Of a DNA stretch of 64,000 nt, positions 7,162-14,894 are shown in pieces (position 1 is the stretch's first letter; each line of letters opens with the position of its first letter). Under the pieces are notes generated by a model. That model saw only the letters and a program-made list of their open reading frames with translations, ran no database searches and was not told the origin of the DNA. The stretch is taken from the IMG/VR virus record IMGVR_UViG_3300023174_000152, positions 1-64,000 of that record; one strand, written 5' to 3'. Origin of the DNA: a virus. The translations under genes were made by a program, and so were the position numbers.

Positions 7162-8393
7162 TGCAATACCCCAAATTCATTCCCGACGGAAAGTTCAATC
7201 ACTTTGGATTCTTCCGTGTGGGTGATGAATGTTTCTATAGCAAACTAGATGCTGTGCATCACAGCATAGCCACCGGCCACGAAGTCGAATGGGATTTCAA
7301 CAATCAGCTGTTTGAATCCTTGGACTGGAAAACAGAACCCACAGAATCTATCCAAGAGTTGTATCGCCAACGTGCCCAACAGATCCGAGATCGCTATGAC
7401 TATGTTGTTGTAATGTTTAGCGGAGGATGTGACAGCACCTGTGTGCTTGACAGTTTCATCGACAATGACATACATGTAGACGAGGTATTCCATCTGCACA
7501 CACTGGATGGGCATAAGGGCAACATGCATGCCTTTATGACCGCAGAAACATTTCATTTAGCCATTCCGCATGCTTTGGAAAAACTTAAAAAGTGTCCCAA
7601 CACACGTTTTACTTTGCATGACAACAGTGACTGGGAACGGCAAAATCTCAAAGATCCTTATGTGAGAGAATATGCCTGGCGAGCTTTCAATAACATACAC
7701 AATCTAGCTATGACTGGATTTTATCACAGTCCTACCGTGGGATTCCATCGTAGATTCCAGCACTGGCGAGATATCCAAGACAGTGGTAGAACTATGTGTT
7801 TTGTCATAGCCGAGGCCAAACCTAACTTAACCTTAGATAAAGAAACAGGTAAACACTATTACACCGTCATGGATCACTACGCTTCACAACCTAGTCCGCA
7901 TACACAATGGGTCAATGATCCCAAAGAAAACTACGAAAACTTTTTCCTACAACCTGACTTGCCTGAGCTCATGATCAAACAAGCTCATCTTTGCTTGAAT
8001 GCAGTTCGTGACATAGACAGCGAACCAAATAAGTTTTGGCGATACAAAGAAACTCCAAAAAATGTGATTAGTCCCTGGGGATTTGAAGCCACTGATCCAA
8101 GATACTCGCCGGTGTTTACAATCAAGGACGGTGTTGATTATATGATGACGTACGAGGATTTTCATAAAATGGTTTATCCCAGTCACAAATCTGGGTACAC
8201 ACAATGGAAACAAAAAGGTCGCGCGGTACATCCATGGCATCAATGGTTAGCTGAAGAAATGCCAGCAGAAGCCAAGGATTGGTACAAAGCATACATTTCA
8301 ACATACTCTCAACTCCCTGACAGTTGGACCCAACATCGTGGCGGTCTAGAACAGAACATAGCTCGTCTTGAAATAAAATATTTTGTTGAATAA
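7158..8393 (+). CDS. PP-loop (adenylating) ATPase
   Basis: A 411-residue protein with the ATP-pyrophosphatase loop SGGCDS (VVVMFSGGCDSTCVLDSF, about residues 83-100). This loop is used by enzymes such as asparagine synthetase, PAPS reductase-like proteins, QueC and tRNA thiolases to activate a substrate by adenylation. The rest (about 300 residues) does not match one I can name. It contains many His, Trp and Tyr and a PFxxxxxSP-like string. It may adenylate a carboxylate or amide for transfer to another molecule. It is in one operon with the transporter upstream and an oxygenase and SDR downstream. Confidence 0.75.
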   Translation: MMQYPKFIPDGKFNHFGFFRVGDECFYSKLDAVHHSIATGHEVEWDFNNQLFESLDWKTEPTESIQELYRQRAQQIRDRYDYVVVMFSGGCDSTCVLDSFIDNDIHVDEVFHLHTLDGHKGNMHAFMTAETFHLAIPHALEKLKKCPNTRFTLHDNSDWERQNLKDPYVREYAWRAFNNIHNLAMTGFYHSPTVGFHRRFQHWRDIQDSGRTMCFVIAEAKPNLTLDKETGKHYYTVMDHYASQPSPHTQWVNDPKENYENFFLQPDLPELMIKQAHLCLNAVRDIDSEPNKFWRYKETPKNVISPWGFEATDPRYSPVFTIKDGVDYMMTYEDFHKMVYPSHKSGYTQWKQKGRAVHPWHQWLAEEMPAEAKDWYKAYISTYSQLPDSWTQHRGGLEQNIARLEIKYFVE

Positions 8394-8394
8394 C

Positions 8395-8988
8395 ATGTTT
8401 ACACACTTATCATTGTCACTGCCGTTACCGCCACAGGCCCTTGTAGATCAGCTGGTATCATATCACCAAGATCAAAAACTTGCATGGGATCCAGCTCAAC
8501 GAGAAAGATTTAAAAAACACGAAACTGGCTACTTGGAAAGAAAACTAACATGGCAGAATCAAGAGTATCAAACTAGAGTTCAATACAGATACGTTTTACC
8601 GCAAGAAATTTTACAGTGGATAGATGATCATTTTCCCAAGGACTATCTTGCCGCAAGTCTGGCAGTAAGCTCAGGACAAGGTCCTTTGCACGGCCCGCAT
8701 ATTGATTTTAACAGGCACTATATATTCTATCTAAGTTTGGACACAGGTGGCCAAGATGTTACTACTAGTTTTTGGCGAAGGCCCAACAATCCTGTTGAGT
8801 TTCTCAGTCCAGAATGGCCCGGTACATCTCAGGACTATCCCGGATTGGAACACATAGAGTCTGTGGTACTTCAACCCAACCAATGGTATGTACTCAATGG
8901 ATGGGTGTATCACAGTGTAGAAAATATGACTGGCACAAGACTCAGTCTGCAAGTTGATTACGATCGCATAAATCTCACAGTCAAATGA
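8395..8988 (+). CDS. 2OG-Fe(II)/cupin-type oxygenase-like protein
   Basis: A 197-residue protein. The ATG at 8395 follows the previous stop by one base and is used rather than an upstream in-frame TTG. Features of a double-stranded beta-helix oxygenase are H102-x-D104 (GPHIDFNRHYIFYLSL), distal H173 (LNGWVYHSVEN) and R182 (TGTRLSLQVDY). These are spaced as in aspartyl-hydroxylase-like and phage 2OG enzymes. It differs from the oxygenase at 3049 outside the motif. It ends overlapping the SDR gene by 4 bases (ATGA), so it probably acts in the same pathway as the PP-loop protein and the SDR. Confidence 0.68.
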   Translation: MFTHLSLSLPLPPQALVDQLVSYHQDQKLAWDPAQRERFKKHETGYLERKLTWQNQEYQTRVQYRYVLPQEILQWIDDHFPKDYLAASLAVSSGQGPLHGPHIDFNRHYIFYLSLDTGGQDVTTSFWRRPNNPVEFLSPEWPGTSQDYPGLEHIESVVLQPNQWYVLNGWVYHSVENMTGTRLSLQVDYDRINLTVK

Positions 8989-9590
8989 AACTAGGCATCA
9001 CCGGAACCAGTCAAGGACTAGGACAACATCTCAAACAAGTGTTTGAACACCACGGCCACGAAGTGTTAGAGTTTAATCGTAGCAACGGATATGACATCAA
9101 ACAACCACAGCGTATTGTTGATGCTGTCCAAGACTGTGAACTGTTTATCAACAATGCCTACGATGGGTATGGACAAGTAGATCTGTTGTATGCGCTCGTT
9201 GACCGTTGGGAACACAAAGAAAATCGTTTTATCATCAACATAGGTAGTGAACAAACACGGCGCTGGACCAATCACATGGCTGAAGGTATAACGCCGTTTG
9301 ATTGGCGTGAAGGACAACGTGCTATCAACTATCGCACACACAAACTCAGCCTAACTGAAGCCACGCACTATCTGTATCAAATGGTCACATGGCCACAGCT
9401 CATGTTGGTTGACATTGGCATGCTCGATACACAGCCTGCGGGCTATTGGAGTCGACACAGAAAGAATCGAGAACCGGTACGATGTGAGGACGCGGCTAGA
9501 TTGATCTACAACTGTTTTGATCAACGACATTTGCACTTTGTCAGCGAACTAGCAATACGCCCGCTGAACTTTGCTCCTAAAAACCCTTGA
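8985..9590 (+). CDS. Short-chain dehydrogenase/reductase (SDR)
   Basis: A 201-residue classical SDR, slightly short. It has the nucleotide-binding GTSQGLG (7-13), NNAYDG (56-61, in place of NNAG), a candidate catalytic serine in NIGSEQ (S88) and YxxxK (Y116, K120 in INYRTHK). It would oxidise or reduce a hydroxyl/keto group with NAD(P). It is the last gene of the tctA-tctC-PP-loop-oxygenase operon, and its stop codon lies inside the terminator stem. Confidence 0.88.
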   Translation: MKLGITGTSQGLGQHLKQVFEHHGHEVLEFNRSNGYDIKQPQRIVDAVQDCELFINNAYDGYGQVDLLYALVDRWEHKENRFIINIGSEQTRRWTNHMAEGITPFDWREGQRAINYRTHKLSLTEATHYLYQMVTWPQLMLVDIGMLDTQPAGYWSRHRKNREPVRCEDAARLIYNCFDQRHLHFVSELAIRPLNFAPKNP

Positions 9591-9607
9591 AATACAAGGG
9601 TTTTTTT
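9581..9607 (+). terminator. Rho-independent terminator after the SDR gene
   Basis: Stem AACCCTTG/CAAGGGTT with a short AATA-type loop and seven T residues. It overlaps the last codons of the SDR gene. Confidence 0.9.
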
Positions 9608-9633
9608 GTGGCTTTTTTACAACACAACAAAGG

Positions 9634-9662
9634 TTGACCAGAAACAGCCGTCATGCTATACT
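9634..9662 (+). promoter_or_regulatory. Sigma70-type promoter
   Basis: TTGACC (9634-9639), 17 bp, TATACT (9657-9662). It drives the 83-residue gene that starts with GTG at 9696. Confidence 0.8.
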
Positions 9663-9695
9663 ATAGGCTAAGTTAAACAAAACAGGAGCCCTACT

Positions 9696-9947
9696 GTGAA
9701 ATCACTCAAAGCCTATGTAGATCAAAAGAATCAGTGGAATGCTATCTTTGGTGGCAAGCCTTTGGTCATTGGTCGAGACAATCAACGCATCGCCGACATG
9801 ATCGACGGTGATCTTTCTCCAGAAAATCTCACTTGCGATGGCGAACTGCCTCGCAGTCAAGTTCAAGCTCGTTACCGCCAGCTCACTGCCGCGGCCACAG
9901 AACTCCGTCGTCTAGATCCCACAGTGAAGTTTTATGAGTTTTCTTAA
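9696..9947 (+). CDS. Hypothetical phage protein
   Basis: An 83-residue protein starting with GTG, preceded by AGGAG at 9683-9687. It has a mixed alpha/beta look: a helix at KSLKAYVDQKNQW, a G-G-K-P-L-V-I-G-R turn, and a charged helix near the end (SQVQARYRQLTAAATELRRL). No known motif is seen. It sits alone between two promoters, so it is a single-gene unit, suggesting an early takeover protein. That role is inferred only from layout. Confidence 0.7.
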   Translation: MKSLKAYVDQKNQWNAIFGGKPLVIGRDNQRIADMIDGDLSPENLTCDGELPRSQVQARYRQLTAAATELRRLDPTVKFYEFS

Positions 9948-9949
9948 GG

Positions 9950-9978
9950 TTGACGCAGAAATCAACTTCGCATACAAT
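9950..9978 (+). promoter_or_regulatory. Sigma70-type promoter for the MoxR-like gene
   Basis: TTGACG (9950-9955), 17 bp, TACAAT (9973-9978). The preceding bases (AAGG) match those before the 9634 promoter. Confidence 0.8.
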
Positions 9979-10010
9979 AGTAGAATCATCAACAAAAAGG
10001 ACCAAGCCCT

Positions 10011-11105
10011 ATGTCATTTGAACATCGCACCGTAACCGCGGTTGGTGCCCGCAAAGCCATCAAAAAGTGTTTCGCTAAAAAGCGTCCGCTGTTCCTCTGG
10101 GGTCCTCCCGGTATCGGCAAAAGTGAAGTGGTAGCAGATATCACTCGTGAACTCGGTGGTCTCATGATCGACCTCCGTTTGGGCCAAATGGACCCTACCG
10201 ACATCCGTGGTATTCCGTTCTACAACAGAGACAAAAACGTCATGGACTGGGCTCCTCCTATCGACTTGCCTGATACAGAAACTGCTGGTCAGTATCCTGT
10301 TGTGGTATTGTTTATGGACGAGATGAACTCGGCGCCTCCGGCTGTACAGGCCGCGGCCTATCAGCTCGTGTTGAACCGTCGTGTTGGCAAGTATATACTG
10401 CCCGACAATGTGGTGCTGGTTGCCGCTGGTAACCGTGAATCAGACAAAGGTGTTACCTATCGTATGCCTACTCCGTTGGCAAACCGTTTTGTCCACTTGG
10501 AGATGCGAGTTGACTTCCCTGTATGGCAAGAGTGGGCCGTGAGCAATGGTATCCACAAAGACGTTGTGGGTTACTTGAGTTTTGCCAAGCAGGACCTCTA
10601 CGACTTTGATGCCAAGAGTGCAAGTCGTTCGTTCGCTACTCCACGTTCTTGGACTTTCGTCAGCGAGCTGTTGGCAGACGAAGACGTAGATGAGACCACT
10701 TACACCGATCTGATTGCAGGTGCTGTGGGTGAAGGCCTTGCTGTGAAGTTTATGGCGCATCGCAAGATTGCAGGCAAAATGCCCAAGCCCGAAGACATCT
10801 TGTCGGGCAAGGTCAAGGATCTGCAGATCAAAGAAGTCAGTGCCATGTACTCTTTGGTGATCTCTATGTGCTATGAGCTCAAAGGTGCCATCGAGCGCAA
10901 GATTCCAGACAAAGAGTTCCATGCTATGTCTGACAACTTCTTTGCCTACATGATGGCGAACTTTGAAACTGAGCTCGTGGTCATGGGTGCCCGTATTGCA
11001 CTGACCACATACAATCTTCCGTTCCAGCCTACCAAGCTCAAGAACTTTGACGAGTTCCATCAGCGGTATGGCAAGTACATCCTGAGCGCAAGCCAGAATG
11101 CCTGA
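10011..11105 (+). CDS. MoxR-type AAA+ ATPase
   Basis: A 364-residue AAA+ ATPase with Walker A GPPGIGKS (31-38), Walker B VVVLFMDEMN (97-106), and an AAGNRESDKG sensor-1 segment followed by MPTPLANRFVHL (arginine finger). MoxR-family ATPases work as chaperones with VWA-domain partners, inserting metal or remodelling complexes; exactly such a partner lies at 11782. It has its own promoter and an AAGGA ribosome site, and ends in two hairpins. It is probably a phage-encoded remodelling machine acting on a host or virion complex. The target is unknown. Confidence 0.88.
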   Translation: MSFEHRTVTAVGARKAIKKCFAKKRPLFLWGPPGIGKSEVVADITRELGGLMIDLRLGQMDPTDIRGIPFYNRDKNVMDWAPPIDLPDTETAGQYPVVVLFMDEMNSAPPAVQAAAYQLVLNRRVGKYILPDNVVLVAAGNRESDKGVTYRMPTPLANRFVHLEMRVDFPVWQEWAVSNGIHKDVVGYLSFAKQDLYDFDAKSASRSFATPRSWTFVSELLADEDVDETTYTDLIAGAVGEGLAVKFMAHRKIAGKMPKPEDILSGKVKDLQIKEVSAMYSLVISMCYELKGAIERKIPDKEFHAMSDNFFAYMMANFETELVVMGARIALTTYNLPFQPTKLKNFDEFHQRYGKYILSASQNA

Positions 11106-11113
11106 TAGGTCAA

Positions 11114-11199
11114 GGGTTGGGTCCACTATCGGTAACGAGACATAGGGCTATGTCGGATCCAACCCATCTTTTTGATCAACCACCCGTAAGGGTGGTTTT
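11114..11199 (+). terminator. Tandem hairpins after the MoxR-like gene (terminator or regulatory RNA)
   Basis: First element: GGGTTGGGTCC (11114-11124) pairs with GGATCCAACCC (11155-11165), enclosing a 6-bp hairpin GACATA/TATGTC stacked against it, and is followed by CTTTTT. Second element: AACCACCC-GTAA-GGGTGGTT (11178-11197), an 8-bp stem with a GNRA tetraloop followed by TTTTC. Both look like terminators, but they overlap the likely start of the next ORF, so they could instead control its translation. Confidence 0.6.
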
Positions 11200-11389
11200 C
11201 GCACCCTACAGTCACAGCGATGTCCAAGACATGTTGCGAAAAGTAGTGCAAGACTTTGGTCGTCCCGGATCTAGATGGCGGTATCGTAGCCCTGACATAG
11301 GTCAAGCAGAAAACAATGTTTGGCAGTTAGATTTCCATTTCCGTGATCCGCATGATGCAGTCATATTCGGCCTTAAATATCAACGATGA
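11150..11389 (+). CDS. Small hypothetical protein (start uncertain)
   Basis: A frame of up to 79 residues from the ATG at 11150, with in-frame GTG (11192) and ATG (11231) alternatives. None has a clear Shine-Dalgarno, and both hairpins described at 11114-11199 overlap the first part. The C-terminal portion (HSDVQDMLRKVVQDFG, YRSPDIGQAENNVWQLDFHF, DAVIFGLKY) has good protein character and ends with the motif DAVxFGLKY that recurs in the next gene as LTLFQLKYP. The two are therefore probably related small phage proteins. Confidence 0.55.
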   Translation: MSDPTHLFDQPPVRVVFAPYSHSDVQDMLRKVVQDFGRPGSRWRYRSPDIGQAENNVWQLDFHFRDPHDAVIFGLKYQR

Positions 11390-11739
11390 AATACAAGATA
11401 GTCAAACTCGATGGTCGCTGGAGTTACAGAAAATACTTTGAGTATGCTGTGATTTTTTCTGGCCGCATGAGTAACAGCCAAGGACCCATGCAGTTTGCTG
11501 AAGCTCAAAAGTATTTCTTTGACATCTATGGCTGGAGTGCCGAGATCCGCCAATGGGCCGACATCAAAGAATACACCGCAAACATTTTCAAATACATTGG
11601 GCCGAACCCACCGCCAAAGATGCCCGAGTGTGTGAACCCGTATTGGAGTTGGACCAATGGTTATGAAGACCTGCGTATCTACGTGAAAAGCCCGCAAGAA
11701 CTCACGCTTTTCCAGCTGAAATATCCGGTTGACCAATAA
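11386..11739 (+). CDS. Hypothetical phage protein
   Basis: A 117-residue protein overlapping the previous stop by 4 bases (ATGA). It is rich in aromatic residues (WSYRKYFEYAVIF, YWSWTNGYEDLRIYVK) and ends LTLFQLKYPVDQ, like the end of its upstream neighbour. No motif of known function is seen. The next promoter begins inside its last codons (TTGACC at 11729). Confidence 0.65.
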   Translation: MKYKIVKLDGRWSYRKYFEYAVIFSGRMSNSQGPMQFAEAQKYFFDIYGWSAEIRQWADIKEYTANIFKYIGPNPPPKMPECVNPYWSWTNGYEDLRIYVKSPQELTLFQLKYPVDQ

Positions 11740-11757
11740 TCCATTTTCCTGTATAAT
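11729..11757 (+). promoter_or_regulatory. Sigma70-type promoter for the VWA gene
   Basis: TTGACC (11729-11734), 17 bp, TATAAT (11752-11757). The sequence before it (CCGG) and the hexamers closely match the other promoters of this half. AAGGAG lies 7 bases before the ATG at 11782. Confidence 0.85.
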
Positions 11758-11781
11758 ATAAGATATAGTTAAGGAGCACTT

Positions 11782-13068
11782 ATGTCTACAAAAACCGCAA
11801 CTTCCACGCAAAACAAAGACGACGCTAAAAAGTTCGCCAATCTGATTGGACCCATGGATCCAAAGTTAGACAAGATTGTGCGTGAGAAACTGGTCACTGC
11901 CCGTGTGGGACTGTTACTCCGTGCTTCATTTTTTGGCAATCTTGCTACTCGCCTGAAGCTGGTCAATGCCGACGAGTGGTGTGCCACTGCCGCCACAGAC
12001 GGACGTCATTTCTACTACAATAGTCGCTTCATTGAACTGCTCAAACCCAAAGAGATTGAGTTCTTGTTTGGGCATGAAGTCTTGCATTGTGTATATGATC
12101 ACTTCGGTCGTCGTGGAGATCGCGACCCGCAGTTATTCAATATCGCCAATGACTTCTGCGTCAATGCAGATTTGAAGAAACATCGTGTAGGCGAGTTTAT
12201 TACTTCGGTGCCTTGCTTGTATGATTCAAAGTTTGAAGGCAAGAGCTCTGAAGAGATCTATGATATTTTGTATGAGAATGCAGAAAAAATCAGTCTCAGC
12301 GATCTTATCGACAAGTTACTAGACGAGCATTTGGATGGCGAAGGTGACGGAGATGGGTCAGATAGCCAGGATGGCGACAAGCCCGGCAAAGGACGTCCCA
12401 AGCTGTCAGCAGAAGAGCGTCAAAAGATCCGCGATGAAATCAAGGAAGCCATGTTGGCGGCCGCACAAGCGTCAGATGCAGGATCGATTCCGTTGGGCGT
12501 CAAACGTCTGATCAGTGATCTCACCGATCCTAAGATGAACTGGCGTGAACTGCTCCGTATGCAGTTAGAGTCAACCATCAAGAGTGACTACACTTGGATG
12601 AAAACTAGCCGTCGTGGCTGGGACATGGATGCTGTGATGCCTGGTATGAATCGTACTGACGCCATTGACATCGCTGTGTACATCGACATGTCAGGCTCCA
12701 TTGGAGAAGCTCAAGGCAAAGATTTCCTTAGCGAAGTCAAAGGTATCATGGAATCGTTTGAATCTTACAAGATCCATGTCGCTTGTTTTGATACCGAAGT
12801 GTACAACCTGCAACAATACAACTCAGAAAATCTTGATTCAATCGAAGACTACGAGTTAGCCGGTGGCGGTGGTACTGATTTTGATTGCATCTTCAAGCAC
12901 TTGAAAGACGAACAAATCGAACCCAAGCGTCTGGTAGTATTCACTGATGGTTATCCATGTGGTAGCTGGGGTGACCCCAACTACTGTGATACTGTATGGA
13001 TCATCCATGGTGACAAGAATCCCAACCCACCCTTTGGTACGTTCGCCCTGTACGAGGAGGACAAATAA
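11782..13068 (+). CDS. VWA-domain protein with HExxH metallopeptidase-like N-domain
   Basis: A 428-residue protein that looks like the metallopeptidase/VWA family often paired with MoxR. Its N-terminal half carries FLFGHEVLHCVYDHF with HEVLH at 98-102, the zinc-peptidase signature. An acidic, low-complexity linker (GDGDGSDSQDGDK) follows. The C-terminal half has a VWA metal-ion site DMSGSIG (about 302-308), GGGGTDFD and FTDGYP. It is the expected partner of the MoxR-like ATPase at 10011, although it has a separate promoter. Its role may be ATP-driven remodelling or cleavage of a protein target. The HExxH is intact, so catalysis is possible but unproven. Confidence 0.85.
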   Translation: MSTKTATSTQNKDDAKKFANLIGPMDPKLDKIVREKLVTARVGLLLRASFFGNLATRLKLVNADEWCATAATDGRHFYYNSRFIELLKPKEIEFLFGHEVLHCVYDHFGRRGDRDPQLFNIANDFCVNADLKKHRVGEFITSVPCLYDSKFEGKSSEEIYDILYENAEKISLSDLIDKLLDEHLDGEGDGDGSDSQDGDKPGKGRPKLSAEERQKIRDEIKEAMLAAAQASDAGSIPLGVKRLISDLTDPKMNWRELLRMQLESTIKSDYTWMKTSRRGWDMDAVMPGMNRTDAIDIAVYIDMSGSIGEAQGKDFLSEVKGIMESFESYKIHVACFDTEVYNLQQYNSENLDSIEDYELAGGGGTDFDCIFKHLKDEQIEPKRLVVFTDGYPCGSWGDPNYCDTVWIIHGDKNPNPPFGTFALYEEDK

Positions 13069-13194
13069 ATGACCTTTGTGAACTTCTTATACCTTGCGGC
13101 AGGGTTTTGGTTGGGTTGGTTTATTGGTCAACCCATCATAGACTTTATTCCCAAACTTATTCGTGAGATTCGTGAAACACGCTGGAGGCAGTAA
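13069..13194 (+). CDS. Small single-span membrane protein
   Basis: A 41-residue ORF placed exactly between two stop/start junctions (it starts one base after the VWA stop and ends one base before the next ATG). A GAGGA ribosome site lies in the VWA gene end. Residues about 4-24 (VNFLYLAAGFWLGWFIGQPII) form one hydrophobic helix, followed by a basic, cytoplasmic-type tail (KLIREIRETRWRQ). The function is unknown; a membrane anchor or regulator of the VWA/MoxR pair is possible. Confidence 0.65.
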   Translation: MTFVNFLYLAAGFWLGWFIGQPIIDFIPKLIREIRETRWRQ

Positions 13195-13536
13195 ATGAAA
13201 TGGTTTGATCGATACTTGTACCGCAAACTTCGCGATATGTGGGACAACAAAGAAAAGTACAATCACTATCTTGAGGATGACGGTAGCATTCCTGTTAGTA
13301 AAATGAGAGGTGCAAGCATGGGACTGGTAGCAGTGGCAGAAGACTCAGTGGGTTGGGAAGACGGCCTGCGTATCAATGTCAAAAAAGTCATCGGTGGATT
13401 CATCGTAAGTTTCCGAAGCTATGATCGCAAAACAGATCGTAACAATGAGCGGCATTACATCATCACTGACGATCAAGAGTTTGAAAAAGAACTAGGCAAG
13501 TTCATTACTTTAGAATCAATGCGGCAAACAGGATGA
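13195..13536 (+). CDS. Hypothetical protein
   Basis: A 113-residue protein that starts directly after the previous stop (TAAATG). It has an N-terminal basic helix (RYLYRKLRDMWDNKEKY) and a beta-rich middle (LVAVAEDSVGWEDGLRINVK, IGGFIVSFRSYD). It then has YIITDDQEFEKELGKFI near the end. No known family; the style suggests a small cytosolic phage protein cotranscribed with the VWA gene. Confidence 0.7.
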   Translation: MKWFDRYLYRKLRDMWDNKEKYNHYLEDDGSIPVSKMRGASMGLVAVAEDSVGWEDGLRINVKKVIGGFIVSFRSYDRKTDRNNERHYIITDDQEFEKELGKFITLESMRQTG

Positions 13537-13877
13537 TCAAAGGTATTTCAACTCAAAGCCCGCGATGGATGTCAGTGTACAGTCCATCGCAAAGTCCGTA
13601 CATTAGCCCAGGATCCATGAGTGCCGGGATGGTGCGCTACAATAGCAGTTCGCAGAATCTCGAAGTCTATGATGGTAATGCTTGGTTAAGTCTCAGCGGA
13701 TCAGCAGATGTTGGACTTAGTCCTGAAGCACAGGCTACATTAGAGTGGGCATATCGGAAAATGAAAGAAGACGAAGAGCTGGAACTGCTGATGGCTAAAC
13801 ACCCCGGGTTGAAGGATCTACACGAAAAATTCACGCTGATGAAGGCCTTGGTAGCAGAAAACCACAAAAACCCGTGA
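13533..13877 (+). CDS. Small protein with a fibre-like N-segment
   Basis: A 114-residue protein overlapping the previous stop by 4 bases (ATGA). It contains GMVRYNSSSQNLEVYDGNAW, a short string seen in many phage tail-fibre and virion proteins (M-R-Y-N-x-x-x-x-x-L-E-V-Y-D-G-x-x-W). The rest is a charged helix (AYRKMKEDEELELLMAKHPG). It could be a small structural protein or a diverged remnant of a fibre module; its position far from the tail genes is unusual. It ends before a terminator. Confidence 0.65.
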   Translation: MIKGISTQSPRWMSVYSPSQSPYISPGSMSAGMVRYNSSSQNLEVYDGNAWLSLSGSADVGLSPEAQATLEWAYRKMKEDEELELLMAKHPGLKDLHEKFTLMKALVAENHKNP

Positions 13878-13920
13878 AATAAAGATCAAAAAGGTAAAAC
13901 TGATCTAAAACCTTTTCTAC

Positions 13921-13943
13921 AACCGCCGCAAAGGCGGTTTTTT
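13921..13943 (+). terminator. Rho-independent terminator
   Basis: A 7-bp stem AACCGCC/GGCGGTT with loop GCAAA, followed by TTTTTT. It closes the VWA operon. Confidence 0.9.
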
Positions 13944-13989
13944 CTTGGCATAAACTACGTCTATTTCTTTTTTGCCATTAAATAGATGT

Positions 13990-14205
13990 ATGGAAAATCA
14001 AAACGTAAACCTATCAGTATCAGACCTTATTATGTTACAAAACATAGTACAGGTAGCCTGTGAACGTGGTGCTTTCCGTGCTGAAGAAATGAGCCAGATT
14101 GGTCAATGTTATGATCGATTGTCAGCTTGGTTGGCGCAGATGCAACCAGCCTCTGAACAGCCCGACTCACAACCACAGCAACCCGAACAACCTCAAGGAG
14201 AATGA
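13990..14205 (+). CDS. Hypothetical phage protein
   Basis: A 71-residue protein. The ATG at 13990 (MENQNVNLSVSDLIML) is preferred to an upstream in-frame TTG. It has a helix-rich N-part (SDLIMLQNIVQVACERGAF, RAEEMSQIGQCYDRLSAW) and a Gln/Pro-rich tail (QPDSQPQQPEQPQGE). It resembles small conserved phage proteins that precede a larger coiled-coil protein. The sequence TTAAATAG lies 6 bases before the ATG, close to a T4-type late box, but the position is too near for a leader. Confidence 0.65.
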   Translation: MENQNVNLSVSDLIMLQNIVQVACERGAFRAEEMSQIGQCYDRLSAWLAQMQPASEQPDSQPQQPEQPQGE

Positions 14206-14207
14206 CA

Positions 14208-14894
14208 ATGTTCATCAAACACGTAGGCAAACATGGTGACCGTAAGGTTGCTATATTATTTAGAGAAGTACCCGGTGAAGACCACATGTGCTTGGTAGTG
14301 TATCCAGATGTGATGCCCAGCCATATGCACGATGCTCTTATCAAGGCCATCGAAACACCCGAAGCACAACAAGCTGAACAGTTGGCCGATGCTGTACACA
14401 GCAAACTGTTCCCTGATGGTCGTCCCATGCTCACAGCATTACACGCCGAAGGCATGATCAAGAAAGTACAGACCGAACAGGTTGTAGTAACTCCTACACC
14501 CACTGCCACAGTCAAACTCAGCGAGCTCAACAATATCTTGAGAGAGATGAAAACAGGTGAGCAAGCTATCAGTAAGTTGGCTGAACTGGATGCTAACTCT
14601 GGCTATACAGGCAAAGCCATTCGTAGAGATGATTTTGGTCGCGAGCTACGTCCACCTCCAGCCGCACGTAATAATCTTATGGGTAGCAATCAAGCATTGG
14701 ATGACAGTGCTTTGGCTGCTAACTTCCGTCAGCAAGCCGCTAAGATGGAAGCCGAAGCCAAAGGCTTATTGGCCGAGAGTGCCAGATTAGCCAAAGAAGC
14801 CGCGGCTCTTGAAGGAGCTCCAGCAGAAACCACCACTGCGCCCAAGCGCGGTCGTCCAGCGAAAGCGAAGGTGGCGGATGCAACTCAAGGTTGA
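14208..14894 (+). CDS. Coiled-coil phage protein with an AT-hook-like tail
   Basis: A 228-residue protein. Of two ATGs at 14202 and 14208, the second is 7 bases after GGAG and is preferred. An N-domain of about 75 residues (FIKHVGKHGDRKVAILFREV... CLVVYPDVMP) is followed by a helical middle. A long coiled coil (AANFRQQAAKMEAEAKGLL) and a Pro/Lys tail containing PKRGRPAKAK complete it. The RGRP core is the AT-hook minor-groove-binding motif, so DNA binding is possible. The function is otherwise unknown; it fits a conserved phage protein that accompanies its two neighbours. Confidence 0.65.
   Translation: MFIKHVGKHGDRKVAILFREVPGEDHMCLVVYPDVMPSHMHDALIKAIETPEAQQAEQLADAVHSKLFPDGRPMLTALHAEGMIKKVQTEQVVVTPTPTATVKLSELNNILREMKTGEQAISKLAELDANSGYTGKAIRRDDFGRELRPPPAARNNLMGSNQALDDSALAANFRQQAAKMEAEAKGLLAESARLAKEAAALEGAPAETTTAPKRGRPAKAKVADATQG

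Noticed and set aside
10440-11126. 228-residue minus-strand frame
   Set aside because: Antisense to the MoxR-like gene with Walker motifs; a codon-bias shadow.
14030-14533. 167-residue minus-strand frame
   Set aside because: Antisense to two coupled plus-strand genes; Cys/Ser-rich composition typical of shadows.
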